Shown: piece after piece, positions 1 through 12,977 of the stretch
Numbering within the stretch: position 1 is the first letter of the stretch
Layout of the letters: every line of letters begins with the position of its first letter
Assembly (NCBI GenBank): GCA_963678705.1
Contig: OY783205.1
Span: 27,457,034 to 27,521,033 of the forward strand
Source of the DNA: Panorpa germanica
Lineage: Eukaryota; Arthropoda; Insecta; Mecoptera; Panorpidae
Reading direction: 5' to 3'
DNA: 64,000 bases
The notes under the pieces: generated by a model
The model's input: only the letters and a program-made list of their open reading frames with translations
Database searches by the model: none
Told to the model about the DNA's origin: nothing
Translations under genes and position numbers: made by a program

Positions 1-205
1 GTAAGGTTGGCAGCGATTGTGATGTCACATGCATTTGGAATGTGTACAACGTTGAATCCCTTTAATAATTAAAGAGACAAAATGACTTTTTAATTGTTAA
101 TATTTGTTAACATAGAAGGAGTTATTAAAAAATAATTGAACATTTTAGGTTCTAGTAATCCACTTTATCAATATGTAGTACACTTTTATAGAAATTAAGA
201 CGACA
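1..205 (-). repeat. Repeat family A, copy 1 (truncated by window edge)
   Basis: Matches the inner part and one end of the ~640-bp family A element whose best copies are at 16.0, 20.9 and 31.4 kb. Shared blocks include the TGATGTCACATGCA, CAACGTTGAATCCCTTTAAT and TATAGAAATTAAGAC segments. Orientation is reversed relative to the 16-kb copy. The terminal TIR is missing: similarity stops at TTAAGAC. It is a decayed non-autonomous transposon with no coding capacity. Confidence 0.85.
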
Positions 206-283
206 CGATCCTGCCTTAACTGTATCATCTTGGTAACATTATATTATTAAAATATTTCAAACCATATTCTATCGTTAAAATAC

Positions 284-422
284 TTTATCTCGCCTGGCGC
301 TATAAATCTCTGTTTCCTGACCGCATTGTGGTCTTCCTCTGCTACAACAATAGCTTTAGCGGTTGTATCATACGGCGATGGGGCGTGAGGCCAAACCACT
401 TTACCGCAGCCTGGTGGAGATG
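284..422 (-). CDS. Candidate internal exon of an unidentified minus-strand gene
   Basis: A GC-rich island (about 50% GC in ~30% surroundings) is open on the minus strand for 45 codons between a TAG acceptor (after 423) and a possible AAA|GTATTT donor. The reading includes SPPGCGKVVWPHAP and AEEDHNAVRKQRF, a mixed, protein-like composition. Frame is 2+45 codons+2. If not spliced, the frame runs a further dozen codons to a TAA. The acceptor's pyrimidine tract is weak. I do not recognise the protein. The plus strand is also open, but it gives a Trp/Cys-heavy, less credible peptide. Confidence 0.3.
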
Positions 423-927
423 CTATTTGTAATAAAACTACATTACGTTGTATTATAACTGAACATACTTAGAAAATTTGACAATTTAGGTGGTACATAT
501 TCTATATTAATTTTTCTATTTCCTTTTAACGATCTGGTGTTTTTTCTTTTTCTTTTTCTAATTATACAGAACAATTCTCTGAAGGTACAATGCCAAGGTA
601 CACCAGCAGGTGTTAATGAACGGTGACTTTTAGCGCGTTAAAGTCAATGAACAATCAACTTGAGTTTAGTCAACTGGAAGCTGTGAACAATACCGTAATC
701 GTACTGTGAAATATTTCAATTCTGAGAAAATATGGCATACGGAGTATGTACTAATCACTGAACAAATCGTTTTTAATTAAAAACTTTCCGTGAAACAGAT
801 CCGGGTTTATTGTAGTCTCACGTTAAATTAATGATTTAGTTTTTTTAAAAGACCACGGTCTTTTTTTCACCTTTCCTAATTCATTTTATTAACATTTTAC
901 ATATTTACATTTCATTTATTATTACAC
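423..927. other. No gene seen
   Basis: AT-rich sequence with stops in all frames and no clear repeat or splice structure. Confidence 0.6.
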
Positions 928-1369
928 CTAAACTTTTAAACTCGCTATATGCCATATCCTGTCTATCACTAAGCACACTGGCCACCTCGGATATCTCAGT
1001 AATTCCTGCATACTCGTTGGCAACACCACTCCATTTTTTACCAAAACTCTGTACAAATTATTTCTGCAGGCCTCCGTTTCTGTACATTGGAAGATCAAAT
1101 GTTCTGGTCATGCTACCCCTTCTCCACAATTGCACATATCTTCTTGCACCAAGTGATTTCTTTTAAGATGTGCCAATGCCCCTGTAAGGTCTACCCTCAG
1201 TCTCGAGATAAATGATAACACTCTTCTCGGACCTTGGGCTTTCCACCACCAATGACGTCCGCACACCGAAAACTGTAAACTAAATTTTTTTGTTCCTTTC
1301 TCTGAATTGTTCCACATACCCTGCCACTTCTCTTTCACTTCATTTTTGCTCTTTTCCAATCACAAGTCC
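928..1369 (-). mobile_element. LINE (R1/jockey-like non-LTR retrotransposon) 3' fragment, dead
   Basis: The minus strand encodes the C-terminal part of a non-LTR reverse transcriptase ORF. It has the W-x-x-x-W and SFISRLRVDLTGALAHLKR region followed by a CxC...H...C knuckle (CNCGEGVA, then PEHLIFQC) typical of the post-RT tail. A TGA interrupts the frame inside the knuckle. The coding frame ends with TAG at 928-930. The 5' end is truncated near 1369, as expected for target-primed reverse transcription. It is a pseudogene and has no role in the host gene set. Confidence 0.75.
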
Positions 1370-2307
1370 ATTTCATATTGCATTTCTCCACTTGCTACTG
1401 TTCTAGCTGTTTTTGTCAAGTTATTACGTCTAAAGACAAAAATCAGGCCCTCTGTGTGTATTCCATGACATGAGTATGTATCTGCATGATATATGTGAAT
1501 ATAAGTGTAATAAAAATATGCACAATCATGATTTCTATTAACTGTCTGCCTAGACATCACTGCCTGCAAGGATTGCTCAGGCTTTTTTGATGAAATATGT
1601 TTCTTTTCATATGTATATTACATTATTTCTGAGAATTATTCATATGGATTAAAATAACAAGGGTCAATTGAGCAGGAAGGGCAGAATACTGATATTTCTA
1701 TTATGATAACGTTGACGGGTCTGTTAACTTCATTTCATAAAATATACTGTATTAAATTTACTATACTCATAAATCTTTAATTATGTTTAAAAGTTTACTT
1801 TTTGAAAGTAAACATAAAGGTCAAAATCTCATATCAGCCACAAGTGAAATGTATCAAATTACGCGTATAATTATCGATTAAGAGGCATGGAAAATGCACC
1901 TCTATTACCGAATGAAAATCATTTCCAGCACCATATATCCTCATTTTTTTCACCATTCAAATAATCACCCCACGTGGCTTGTTTACCCCCTGCCACAGTC
2001 AGTATGTACGTACTGTTTTTACGTTGAAGTTGCGTAAGGTACATAGAATACGTACGTATAAATACCACCGGTGCACATTGTGAGCCCCTTTAGAGGGTGA
2101 TCTACAGATCTAACCCTCATATTCTTGCCTCTAGGCTTTTAATAGGGGTGGAAAATCGTGGTTTAATATCGAGGTTTAGGAACCAGCGATATTTTGTAAT
2201 ATTTTTTCAAAATTCTGTCAAACATACAAAACCTCATCATTGTATTATTTATATATACGCAAAAAATATCGTTCTATTCTTACCTATTTTTATTATAAAT
2301 GCACAAG
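1370..2307. other. No gene seen
   Basis: AT-rich unique-looking DNA. A TATAAATA string near 2056 sits in a slightly GC-richer patch but no transcript structure follows it. Confidence 0.5.
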
Positions 2308-2497
2308 TATAGTTCAAATTACGAGAGTTCGGCGGCGATAAAGTGCCGATATAACTAAAAAGCACTTACTCACTTATTTTTCTATAATGTATATAGAAAC
2401 GAATAAGATAAAATTCATTATCGTATTATAGATTTATACTGGTTTTATAACCTATTTTAAGTATAAGTCATCGCCGAACCATCGTGATTTGGATTAT
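2308..2497 (+). mobile_element. MITE family C, copy 1
   Basis: About 190 bp with terminal inverted repeats: the left end begins AGTTCAAATTACGAGAGTT and the right end reads back as AATCCAAATCACGATGGTT. The ends abut TA dinucleotides, compatible with a mariner-type TA target duplication. The interior is AT-rich and non-coding. Other copies are at 17.9, 61.8 and 63.9 kb. Confidence 0.8.
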
Positions 2498-3352
2498 AGT
2501 TATCTTTCATTCACTCTCATTGATCCACATGCAAATGATTCGATTTCATTAAATTTATCTTAAGTTCGAAACGGTCAATCGACTTCAAATTTTCAGGATA
2601 TTTAGATAATGATATCCTTTATAATAGTACAAATATATATGTTATAACATCGATGAGGCGGTGACGATAACTACCTTAAGGTTGGTTGTATACCGGAAAG
2701 AAGACTCTTTCTTCAACATTTTCAAATGGTGTTGTTAGATTTTACTCTGATAAAGATAACTGTTATTTAAAATACGATTTTACGACAAATGGTTCTAAAA
2801 TTGATCTAGTGTTAGGTACCTTAAGTAACAAGAATTGTTAGTAGTAGAATTAAGCAGAATTAAGCATAAATACAAATACAACACATTCGTAAATTTGACA
2901 ACCATTTCTCATGTAAACATACAATGAAAACTAAAAACTTACATAAATTAAAAAAAACATCGATGTATAAATATGAAAGAGATTCTAATTTAAACCACTA
3001 GACCTTCAGGTTTATATTAACAAGGGTCTGCTGCTTTTTGGTCCCTATTTCCCGAGTTCCTTATACTGTATTATTTGGGTTACGGGTGGTGTTTTGAAAT
3101 GTTGTTCCGTAGGATGGGAAAAGTTGCTGTCGAGCTGCAGGGGATGTTTTTGAGGGTGGCGCGTGTTTATGGCTGCACTGAACTACCCTAGGACGAAGGA
3201 TTTGTGTTATAGAGAGGGCGTTGTCATAGTTACTTGTGTGTTATACCAACGCAGCGGTTGCATTTTCATATGAAACTTATACAGAAATGTATTAAAGTTA
3301 AGTTGGAGGTTTTAAACTTATAAGAACTTTGATTTTATGCGTACATACTTGG

Positions 3353-3384
3353 ATATATATATATATATATATACATATATATAT
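3353..3384. repeat. (AT)n microsatellite
   Basis: Uninterrupted AT dinucleotides with one interior C interruption. Confidence 0.95.
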
Positions 3385-3861
3385 GTAGGTATTTCAAATA
3401 AAATTTATCGCCCATGTCTAATACAACTGTTAGACCAAATAAAAAATATTATATTTTGATATTTCAGGACTTGAAAAACATTTATAAAAGCTTAGGGAAA
3501 AGGGAGAAAACACTGAGAAGAACAAGGCTTTTAAATTAAATAAAAATATATAACTACATAAATTTAAAAATAAAGATCAAAGTGTAGATCAAATAAAGAT
3601 GAAATTGTTTATAAAATTACCTTATAATTTAATAAAATTTAGGAATTATTAATATACTCGTAGGTTTGATCCTATATTAGCGCTATATTTGTACGATTGA
3701 TTTTAAAGTTAATTTGATTATCTACTCACATAATTATAATAGATTTTCATGCACCATTTCAAAAGAATCTTACAATTAAATAAAAATTGTTATAAAAATA
3801 TTTTAAACATAGTTAGTGAACTGCTATATGCTATATTTATTTTTATTATATTAATTGTGTT

Positions 3862-4345
3862 AGTACTTTCTCTCTCTTCATGTTCCTTATGCAACCCAGC
3901 CACGAGCTTATTTATTGCCCTGTTTTTCCTTTCCTTTTTTCTATTTCCGCCTTCCACCTCTTTCCTTCACTGCTTCCCTTTAATAGCTGGCCAATATTCA
4001 TTTCGCTCACTACTTTTTCCTTACACTCAAACTTAATGTGCTCCAGTGTTTCGTCCTCCGTTCCGCATACTCTACACTTTCTTTCCTCATTACTTTCCCA
4101 GTATCTGTTTCCTTTTTCCTCATTTCCCAATCTAAACCTTGCTGTCCTTCTTATGTGTTTTATATCTTTTTCCTATAAGGTACTGAGCTATCTTACTTTC
4201 CCAAATCCTTTTATATCTTGTATTGTAGTTGCTTTTTTCAATTTTTCCCATTCTTTCCTGTTGTTGTAACTCCTTATCCCTTCTCCTTAGCTCCTCTTCC
4301 ACACTTGCGCCTCCTTCTCATCTCCTCTCTGCCTCCTCGATCGCC
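3862..4345 (-). mobile_element. LINE 3' fragment with CCHC knuckle, dead
   Basis: The minus strand reads RFRLGNEEKGNRYWE followed by a C-x2-C...H...C knuckle (CRVCGTEDETLEHIKFEC), the C-terminal end of an ORF2 of a non-LTR retrotransposon family common in Hymenoptera. The frame upstream is broken by an in-frame TAG and it is 5'-truncated near 4345. The coding end plus GGCAATAAATAAGCT matches the second copy at 52.8 kb. It is non-functional. Confidence 0.8.
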
Positions 4346-5318
4346 ATATGCTATATAGTGTTCATCTTTTGTAACAATTTATTACTTTTAAGCCTAAAAA
4401 ACAATCACGATTTTGTGTTTTCCAAACAAACGGTATAAAAGTAACTCATCAACCCTTAAAGTGTCCACTATTTATTTACAGAAAATCTAATTCTCTTCAC
4501 TACCCTTTTCACATCGCTGTGAGTTCATTGACTCGCCATTTTCCTGCATTTCCCAATAAACTTAAGTGGTCTTTACAACCTCTAGTAGCGCATCATCCCT
4601 ATCAGAACTAAATTATTCATTATTGAATTAATGGGGTGATTTAGAAACTATTTATCCAATTTATTGTAGAGTGTACCGTGCTGCCATCTATTAGGGTGTT
4701 GCAGTATTACGATAGCTAATCAATTTGATAATGATCTACAAGTTATTAACAATGTAAAATCATAATTAGAAATTCAGACAGGTAAAATATTAGCCTGGTG
4801 TTGAATAATAATTATAATTTAAGGGAACAATATGCCAGTGATTAATGGCGTTATCAAATGTACCGGTGTATTTTGTAATTAAGATTATTATCTAAAAATA
4901 AATTACTAGACTTTATAAAACTGGGTTCTTTACAGTGGGACAGTAGGACCATGTACTGGGTTATCCATTTTTAACGTCAATATGATTTCATAATAACAAT
5001 TTTGAAATGGTGTAAATGAAAAAAGAAATAAAGATTGATATATTTAAAAAACTATAAAAGAGGGTAATCCATAAATAAATTACAAAGGTGAAACGTGTTT
5101 TGAAACGCCAATCCAATCAATTTAAAATGCACCCTTATTGCAAACATGCATCGCCCGTTGCCTACATCTAGCAGACATTAATATTCCGCACGAGACGGAG
5201 ATGCTATGCCTGTCTAAAGTTTTGTTTGTTTTATTAAATATTTAAGACAGAACTTTATATACTAAGTAACGATGAAAGTGTTACATTGTTTCAAAAATAA
5301 ATACATTTCTAAAGATAA
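4346..5318. other. No gene seen
   Basis: AT-rich, stop-dense in all frames, no repeat recognised within the window. Confidence 0.5.
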
Positions 5319-5698
5319 ACTTAAGGTGGAACGATACTTGGCCATTTTTGATTCGCGAAATATAGATGGTGATACTATACAGCAGGTTAAATATTATCAA
5401 AAAAAAACATGTTTTTTTTATGTTTAAATCGTTTTATGCAAGTAACTATAAACGAGAATCAAAATCTAAAGCTGCAATTAGTTAGATGAATAACGTATCT
5501 ACATTTTACTGACTTTTAATGAGCTGGAACCGCAAAAATAAGTTTTGAAAATGAATATTGCTATATTTTCTAGTCAAATTCCAATTTTTATATGACTGGT
5601 AACATTTCTAAGGGTTTGTCATAAATTTTATAACCTTTATTATGGTTATTATTCGATAATATCCCAGTCAAATAAAAATTGGAATTTAACTAGAAGGA
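5319..5698 (+). repeat. Repeat family B, copy 1
   Basis: A dispersed ~380-bp repeat beginning CTTAAGGTGGAACGATAC and carrying GATTCGCGAAATATAGATGG. Its right end holds an inverted repeat: TTCCAATTTTTATATGACTGG is mirrored ~80 bp later by CCCAGTC...AAAAATTGGAA. Non-coding and probably a non-autonomous DNA transposon. Copies are at 10.0 (inverted) and 17.1 kb. Confidence 0.8.
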
Positions 5699-6689
5699 CT
5701 CATAATACATACACCGATCGATGATTATGTTAATATATGTTATTGTTATTAATCGACCCTGTCAATTGTAATAAACAAAGAGAACAAACTGAATGATTAA
5801 CTGCCTGTTATTTATAACTTATTAAAAATCGATAATAAGCCGACGTATGCAGCATACAACTGTGAACAATATTCCAGAGTTGAAACCATTATAAACTAAG
5901 TACAACAATAAAATGAAATTATGATTAAAATTTTCCTCCCTTTAAAACATTGCATGGCACTTGACGAATTTAATTTATTGTCAACCAGCCCTTGAAGATA
6001 AAATGTAAAATAAAATTTGTAATAAGGGATTGTTTCAAGTACTTAAATAAGGGTGTTTATTTTTATGGTAATTCCCTATACTTTATCAAGAGCTTTTGTT
6101 ACCTTAAAAATACATTTGCGTAAAATGTAAGTAAAAAAAACATCTTGAAAATTTTCTAATTTGTTTTAAAGATGATGATGAATGATTATTTATGATTTAT
6201 TTTTTGATATTTATTGATTACTTTCACTGATTGATTGATGATAATAATAATTCATATTGTCTGGCGCTTATTGTCAGAAAATATAACATATTAGTTGAGT
6301 GTATCATTTGAAGTTAAAGGCCCAATATACGTTTGATTGTTGGAGTGTTTGTAAGTGGCTTGTAAGAAAAATACGGTAAATCTGAAATAGACTCCCTATT
6401 TTCACTGACTTAGTAATAACAATTAGTTTAACACATTAGTTTTATTATTTTCAATATGAAAATTATTTTAAATAACATATGAGACTTGCGCAACCGTTGC
6501 TTGTTCAATGATATCGTGTATTGGGCCTTTAACAATTTCTACAAGATATAGCTTATTTATGTATGACACGAAAATACATGAAATATTCAAATTCCTCTAT
6601 TCATACGTTCCAAAAGTATTGACAATCGATTGAACTCTAAATGTGAATTACACGGCATACAATTTGAATGTCAATTGTCGACAGGCAGT

Positions 6690-6830
6690 TCAACAGACAA
6701 TCAATAGAGAGGGGGAAGGGACGGCGGTACCCCATTCTCGTAATGGGGACCATTGGATACCATGGGGGCCCATTCAGGTGCGTATTGAGTACTCCATAGG
6801 GCATAAGGGTCTTGTTCATCATTATGCCGT
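6690..6830. other. GC-rich patch of unknown nature
   Basis: A 140-bp patch of clearly higher GC with TAATGGGGACCATTGG and CCATGGGGGCCCATTC stretches. It ends in CAG|GTGCGT, a possible plus-strand donor, but no convincing acceptor or single preferred frame was found. It may be an exon remnant or a repeat fragment. Confidence 0.25.
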
Positions 6831-7735
6831 TTACATTGTTACATCGCTGTTACACCATGACGACAAAATGGACAATAATAATTTATTGATTTGCCATTGA
6901 AGGTGAAATAACAAATTATGTGTATAGTATGAATATATTGAGTTTCTTTTGCGGTTAAATTTTATGTAGGGAGATATGTATACTTGTTTTTGAACGAAAC
7001 ATAAATATTTATTATCAAATATAACTTTTTACACGATGAAATCAGATGAATCTATGCTTAATATGGTTTGCCCATACTTCGTTCTTATCTAGCTGATTGC
7101 GAGGCTCGGGGCAGCAAATCTTTGCGAGGCACTTGTTCTTTGTATAATTTATGTAAATTGCAAGTAAGTATTTTTGATGATAATTGACGGAAAATAAAAT
7201 TTTATATTGGAAGATTTATAAAAGTTAACAAAGACTACAAATATTAATGATGATAAACTAAGGCACATGAATGCCTTAAAAGATATACGCAGTGATTCTA
7301 GTGGGATTTCTAAAGAGCGAGGCGCGAGATTCAAATAGATATATATTAAATAATTTTTCTGCTTGTGTTGTTGCACGAGAATGCGAGGCCCCGAACGGTT
7401 GCCCTGCTTGCCACCCTCTAAGGCCACCTCTGCTCATGATATAGTGTATTTATGCGTATCTTGATCCAGTATGAGAAGAGCCTATGTGTAAATTTAAACG
7501 TTTTCCTTGAGCACTGAATACTGGGTTTATAGTTTATCCTCCCGTTTATCAACTTTTAACGTTATTACTTTTTATATCAAATTACATAAATTCTATATAA
7601 ACAAGAAACACACGTTTACCAAAAATTAACATATTCATAAAACAAGTTTATAAAATATTTATGATTTTACTTCAAAAAACTTTTAAATAGAATGATAATT
7701 AATTCTAAAAATATGTAAATTAAAAAAAAACTCAC

Positions 7736-7795
7736 CTCTAGTGACGATTGACGGGGAACTGTTGAAATTCAGTGTTTTGTGTTTCAGTGTTGGGT
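7736..7795 (-). CDS. 60-nt in-frame candidate exon of an unidentified minus-strand gene
   Basis: On the minus strand a very strong acceptor (TTTTATTTTTCAG|ACCC) and a near-consensus donor (AGAG|GTGAGT) bound exactly 60 nt. Only one frame is open. It gives 2+19 codons+1 (TLKHKTLNFNSSPSIVTR), so inclusion or skipping would keep the frame, like a cassette exon. The Ser/Asn-rich peptide would suit a disordered segment. The flanks are AT-rich intron-like DNA. I cannot name the gene. Strong splice sites by chance in poly-T DNA remain the alternative. Confidence 0.45.
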
Positions 7796-8253
7796 CTGAA
7801 AAATAAAAAAAATAAAAAATGTTAAAAAAAAACCAGTGAGGCGCTAAAACGTGGGAAAATAGTACAAGGTTTCATAACCAGGCGTCTCTAGTTATCAAAA
7901 ATGAAACATTTTGCAACCACATGGCTGTCTTTATTCACCAAGGGCGCCCCCTCACCTCCTCGGCTCCTGGAGTGAATTTAATTGTCATTCACTACATTTA
8001 GTGTGAACTGGGAACCATTATGGCGGACATTAAATGACTATTAGATACCCATAGAGTATATGGTTTTTTCAAACTTTACAATTGACCGTGAAATCCACAT
8101 GTGTTAAAGTTAAAATGACTGACTTGATAAATTGTTTATTAAATAATAATACAATATTTCAAGAGCAACAATTTAAACACATTAACTACTTTTTTAACAT
8201 CCGCCTATTACGTACATGGTACTAATCATTTCAGCGATGACTTCCTACTTAGC

Positions 8254-8903
8254 AAATGGTGTCCTATGTCTTAATTTCTATAAAACTGTACTATATATTG
8301 ATAAAGTTGGTTACTAAAACCTCAAATGTCCAATTATTTTTTAATAACTCCTTATATTTCAGGAAATATTAACAATTAAAAAAGTCATTTTTTCTCTTTA
8401 ATTATTAAAGGGATTCAACGTTGAACAACATTTCAACTGCATGTGACATCACAAGCGCTAGTTGCTATTTCTTTTATACAACGGAGCGTAAAAGAGATAG
8501 CATATTCAAGATAGAACTCTGGCAAGTTTACAGGTTACCAACCTTACAGCTCATAAATCTCTGCTATTTGTATTTATATATCAAAATACCAAATATTATT
8601 TACAGCTATTTCAAGGAACAATATTCTTTGACTTGACTTGATTATTTCGACTACCAACAGCTACAAAATATTACCACAGCACTGACCTACTCAACAAATA
8701 ACTGACGTATAAATGCATTTCACGTCATACAAATATGGCAGCCCATTTCTAGCGCTAAAACTACAATTCAAACTTTTAATTGCTATATCTCCGTCAACAT
8801 TTAGTTATTTAATAAAATAGACACGCCAATAAACATTTATTAACATCAATTTTAATCAACAATTGAAAAATCGACCACTAAAAAATGAGGACACAAGCCC
8901 ATT
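8254..8903 (+). mobile_element. Repeat family A, copy 2
   Basis: About 650 bp, near complete. The left TIR is damaged (AATGGTGTCCTATGTC in place of AATGGGCTTGTGTCC) and the right TIR GAGGACACAAGCCCATT is intact. The interior matches other copies except for a divergent stretch near 8480. Non-coding. Confidence 0.88.
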
Positions 8904-10043
8904 TAGATTAAGAAACATCAACTTTCTTAAGAGCATTACCCTGGTTAACACATTAACTACCTTAAAATAGTAATTGTGTTTCTAATTATATACAAAATAT
9001 TCATTTTTATTATTTCTATACATAACAATGAATATAATTAAGAATCGTACTTAAAAAAATAAACTTACTCACACAGAAAAGTAAATAAAAGGTCATGCAA
9101 CTTCTTAAAGTATAAGTCATATAACAAAAATGTTGAAAAATATAAACAATTATGTTAAGCAACGTTGTAAACAATAGATTAAAGTAAAAACAAGTCCCGT
9201 TATGGTAAGATGGAGCCCGTCTTGCTTGAGATGCTTGTTGCTGATTTGACACTTAGTACTCCGTACTCATCAACATCAAAACATATTTAACCTTAGTGTA
9301 TGTGTGTGTGTCTTTGTTTTCGTTAAGAAGCACGTTGAAATATACTTTAAAATAGATGAGTACTTCTCAAACAATAACAAAAGAACATTCTTAAATAATA
9401 AAATGTCAAGTGGACACAAAATTCATTATCAGTTGTTCTAGGAAAGCATCACTTTGGGATTTGTGAATCAGAAGTGGGCTTTAAATTTTGAAGCAACTTT
9501 AAGAACGCTGTGTTTTTGCTTTAGAGTTCACGTTCACTAAAGAAAATTTACAGTTATTTAGAGATTAGTTTAAAAATTAGTTTTATTGTAATGATTTTTA
9601 TGCTTCGATGCATTTGTACTGTTATATTAGGTCAAGCACGCACAGTGAAAAATTACGTATACCAAAACTAAAATTTCAATGGTATGTATGTGGAATATAG
9701 CCTCACATAAATGTACTTCTCCCTCATTTATTTTATTCCATACACACTTCAATCATAATTTATTTTTAGACAACATAATGGTCTGGGCTTCATATCATCA
9801 ATCTCGTCAGCTTCAGTCTCTAACTGGACATTAAGGCTAACCGTAATACCCGTCACGTGGATTTATGAGGAGCCGAAGGGGACGGGGAGGTATTATGTTG
9901 ACTATTCCTCCTTTATAAATATGTACCTAGCTTCTAAATGATGTAGTGATACTGAAAATGATGTCATAATCTCGTACTTTTTATTGTACAACTATTTTTT
10001 CTAAATATTATTTATTCCAGATGTTTAAAACCTATTTTGTTTT
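8904..10043. other. No gene seen
   Basis: AT-rich. It contains a short TG run near 9300 and a slightly GC-richer segment near 9850, with no supported coding structure. Confidence 0.5.
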
Positions 10044-10445
10044 AATTCCAATGACTGGTAACATTTTTAAGGGTGGGTAATTAATTTTATAACCTTTATT
10101 ATGGTTCTTAAACTTACGCTTAAATATATAGAATATTCGATAATATCCCAGTCATATAAAAATTGGAATTTAACTAGAAAATATAGCAATATTCATTTTC
10201 AAAAGTTATTTTTGCGGTTCCAACTCAGTTTAAAGTCAGTGGAAGAAAGCTTAAAATGTAGATACGTTATTTATCTAACTAATTGCAGCTTTAGATTTTG
10301 ATTCGCGTTTATAGTTACTTACATAAAACGATTTAAACATTTAAAAAACATGGTTTTTTTGATAATATTTAACCTGCTGTATAGTATCGCCATTTATATT
10401 TCGCGAATCAAGACTGCCCACTTCACCCGACTTCAGCCCGAAATG
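10044..10445 (-). repeat. Repeat family B, copy 2 (inverted)
   Basis: Reverse-oriented match to 5319-5698. The hairpin part (ATGACTGGTAACATT ... CCCAGTCATATAAAAATTGG) comes first and the TTCGCGAATC segment last. It carries an extra ~20 bp in the hairpin spacer relative to copy 1. A 66-codon ORF here is repeat-derived and not a gene. Confidence 0.8.
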
Positions 10446-12734
10446 GTCAATCATCTTATAACATTCTAGCGATAAGCCTTATAGCACGACTAATAACTTA
10501 ATTTCAAACTTTTCTTTATTAAACATGCTGCCTATACTTTAGAAGTAGTTACTTATTTATGTCGGCTTTGATCACAAAAAGAAAAGAACAAAACAAAAAA
10601 GACAATTTATAAGATTATAATATTTACCCCAAAGCAACTCCGAAAGTAACAAAGTGAACTTGTTAAAACAAACTTTAAAAATGGGGTTGAATTTTGATAT
10701 CTCACAAAACATTAACCGGCACAGAAAGTTCTTAAAAACAACTATATTTTAACAAGTTTCTAATTTGTTTTTTAAGATCACAATTCGCAAATAAGAAAAC
10801 AGCATATTACGCAATTCTAAAAACAACTGACGCGATTATTTAGTGCTTTTTTTTCTTCGTCAATACGTTTTAATTAAAATAACAAAACGAGTTGTTTTGA
10901 CAATCGTCTGTAAATCACTTTTAATTGTTTCTTAATGGCCATGGGTTTGCAAGCCCATAGCTCTATTTGTAAGCTATATTTTAGAGATTTAATTTGACAG
11001 GAATGTTGAATGCTTGCATACAATTATATACTGCTAACGTTATATACTAGAGGCGCAGTTAGCAACTGGCGCATTGGTGTTATTTCTGTCGCATTTGAGT
11101 TTTATTTATTACCTTCAACATGCAAATATATAGCAAAGGTTAAAATATGTACGTATTTAATAGTACAGGAATGTCTAAATTTGGAAAGTGAATTAACAGT
11201 TATCTATGCATGGGGATATGTCAAAAGTATGCCTTATATGGTTATTATTAAATAAATAAATATAAGGTGCCCAACAGGTGTACATTATGAAATAATATCT
11301 CATTGGATTAATAATCGTGATCAGTGGCGTGACACAGAAATACTGACATCACTGACACTGATAAGTACGAATATTTTCGTACAAAATGTATGGAATATCA
11401 TTTTTTACTGACACTGAACGGCACGGCACTGGTGAATGCGTAGAGAAATTTTAGACCTATCCTGATCCTAAAATGGAGTTTTGGTCCTCTTTTCAACCTA
11501 AAAACATTAAAGTGAACCTCGTCTTATCCTAAAACTTATTATATGACCCTCGCCTGATCCTAAATGAAACCATGACCCTCATTTTATTTTAACTCAAAAT
11601 GTGTGAAAAGATGTAGGCCAAAAGAAGGAGCAAAAATCCTATGTAAAAGATCATCCATGAACCCAGAAACGATTTCTCTTAGCTCGACAATAGGGTCAAA
11701 ATTTCGACCCTATTCTAAATTTCTATTTATTAAATTTTTTAATCAAAATTTAGGTTATATCAAACTAGGAACAGCTTCTTGTTCTAATCACAGGGGCCAC
11801 AAACTTTGGACGTCACTGTTTAACAATCTAAAAGCTTTATTATGTTTTTGATTACATTTTATTTGTATGTTCTCGTAACAATGCATTAACGTTAAATGAA
11901 CTAATGTGGTTTTGCTCTCATACTCATATATGTACATGGAATGGTTATGTGCCTGGTGGCTTGTTTATTTATTTTATATAAGTGTAGCCTTGTACACAAT
12001 TACTTCATCATCACAGTGAAAAATGAGCCCAAGTGTAGGACCAACTGTAAACATAGAACTAACTCAATAAGTTCGTAAGATGACATATAGATGACGCCAC
12101 TACTGAGTTTTAGATAGTGCCAACCTTCAAGCGATATGTGTTAAAATTTCACGACATTTCGACCATTACTTTACGAGTAACTTTAGTGACGCTACTTTTA
12201 AAATTTTCAAAGCAATATTATATTTTAAAAAACATTCATATGTTACGCCATGCAATGCAAATATGTAAATAGAGATTTCAAAACAATATGAAACAGTCTG
12301 TGCAAAATGATCCGTCAACACAGCGCACAAGCACTTGCTATTCATATGCTAATTTAGATACCATGCGATGATGCCAATAGGGCAAGACGACTTGCCACTC
12401 TCAGGTTAAGGTTCTCGCACACTGGAACAGACTACTTGCGACGTTTGTAGCGTTTATTAGATGCGTTTATACATTTAAAGTGGGTACAATTCAATAACAT
12501 TCCACAAAAGTCGCCGTCGCAGTGGTTGGTTGCACTGTGAAAACAACTTTACTTGTATTTTGTTGTTGTGGCCTTTGGCAACAGCATGACAGCATGATGT
12601 ATCAAAACAATAGTGGAATAACAAAACAATTATAATATGACAATCTATAGAGATGTCAGTCATTTGCAACATACAAATGATTCTCGATAAGTTAGTAACA
12701 TAAGGGGTAAGGTTTCATTTTTTTTTTTTTTCAA
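10446..12734. other. No gene seen
   Basis: AT-rich with short ORFs only. A hairpin ATGGGTTTGCAAGCCCAT lies near 10941. 11340-11620 carries loose repeats of a CCTAAA/GACCCT motif. A poly-T run sits at ~12717. Confidence 0.5.
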
Positions 12735-12977
12735 CTCAATACTCTCCAACTCAAAATCTACTGCACCGATTCTTTTGAAATTTTGCACACTCTTTCTTTA
12801 CATAAATGCCGAGGTAACGCTGTCTATTTTATTAATTTTAACCTATTTTAAAATAACAAAGTTTTTTATTTTTTTCATGAAAAATCGGTATTTTGACTTT
12901 TAAGTGCTGTAAAAAATTTAAAAATCAATAAAAAAAGAAAAACTTAACAGCGTTACCTGCAGAAACTTATCAACTAA
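12735..12977 (+). repeat. Repeat family E, copy 1
   Basis: About 240 bp, matching 19403-19641 in inverse orientation. Shared landmarks are AAATCTACTGCACCGATTC, TTTTGCACACTCTTTCTTTA, and an inverted pair GAGGTAACGCTGTC ... AACAGCGTTACCT that flanks an AT-rich core. Probably a non-autonomous transposon fragment. Confidence 0.8.

Noticed and set aside
2056-2110. TATAAATA promoter near 2.06 kb
   Set aside because: No initiator or downstream exon could be tied to it.
3084-3177. Minus-strand Ser/Pro/Thr-rich 94-nt exon candidate
   Set aside because: Weak acceptor and donor (GTAACC); composition alone is not enough.
3749-4269. Plus-strand ORFs of 95 and 129 codons
   Set aside because: They are the antisense reading of the LINE fragment; Ser/Phe/Leu-rich low complexity.
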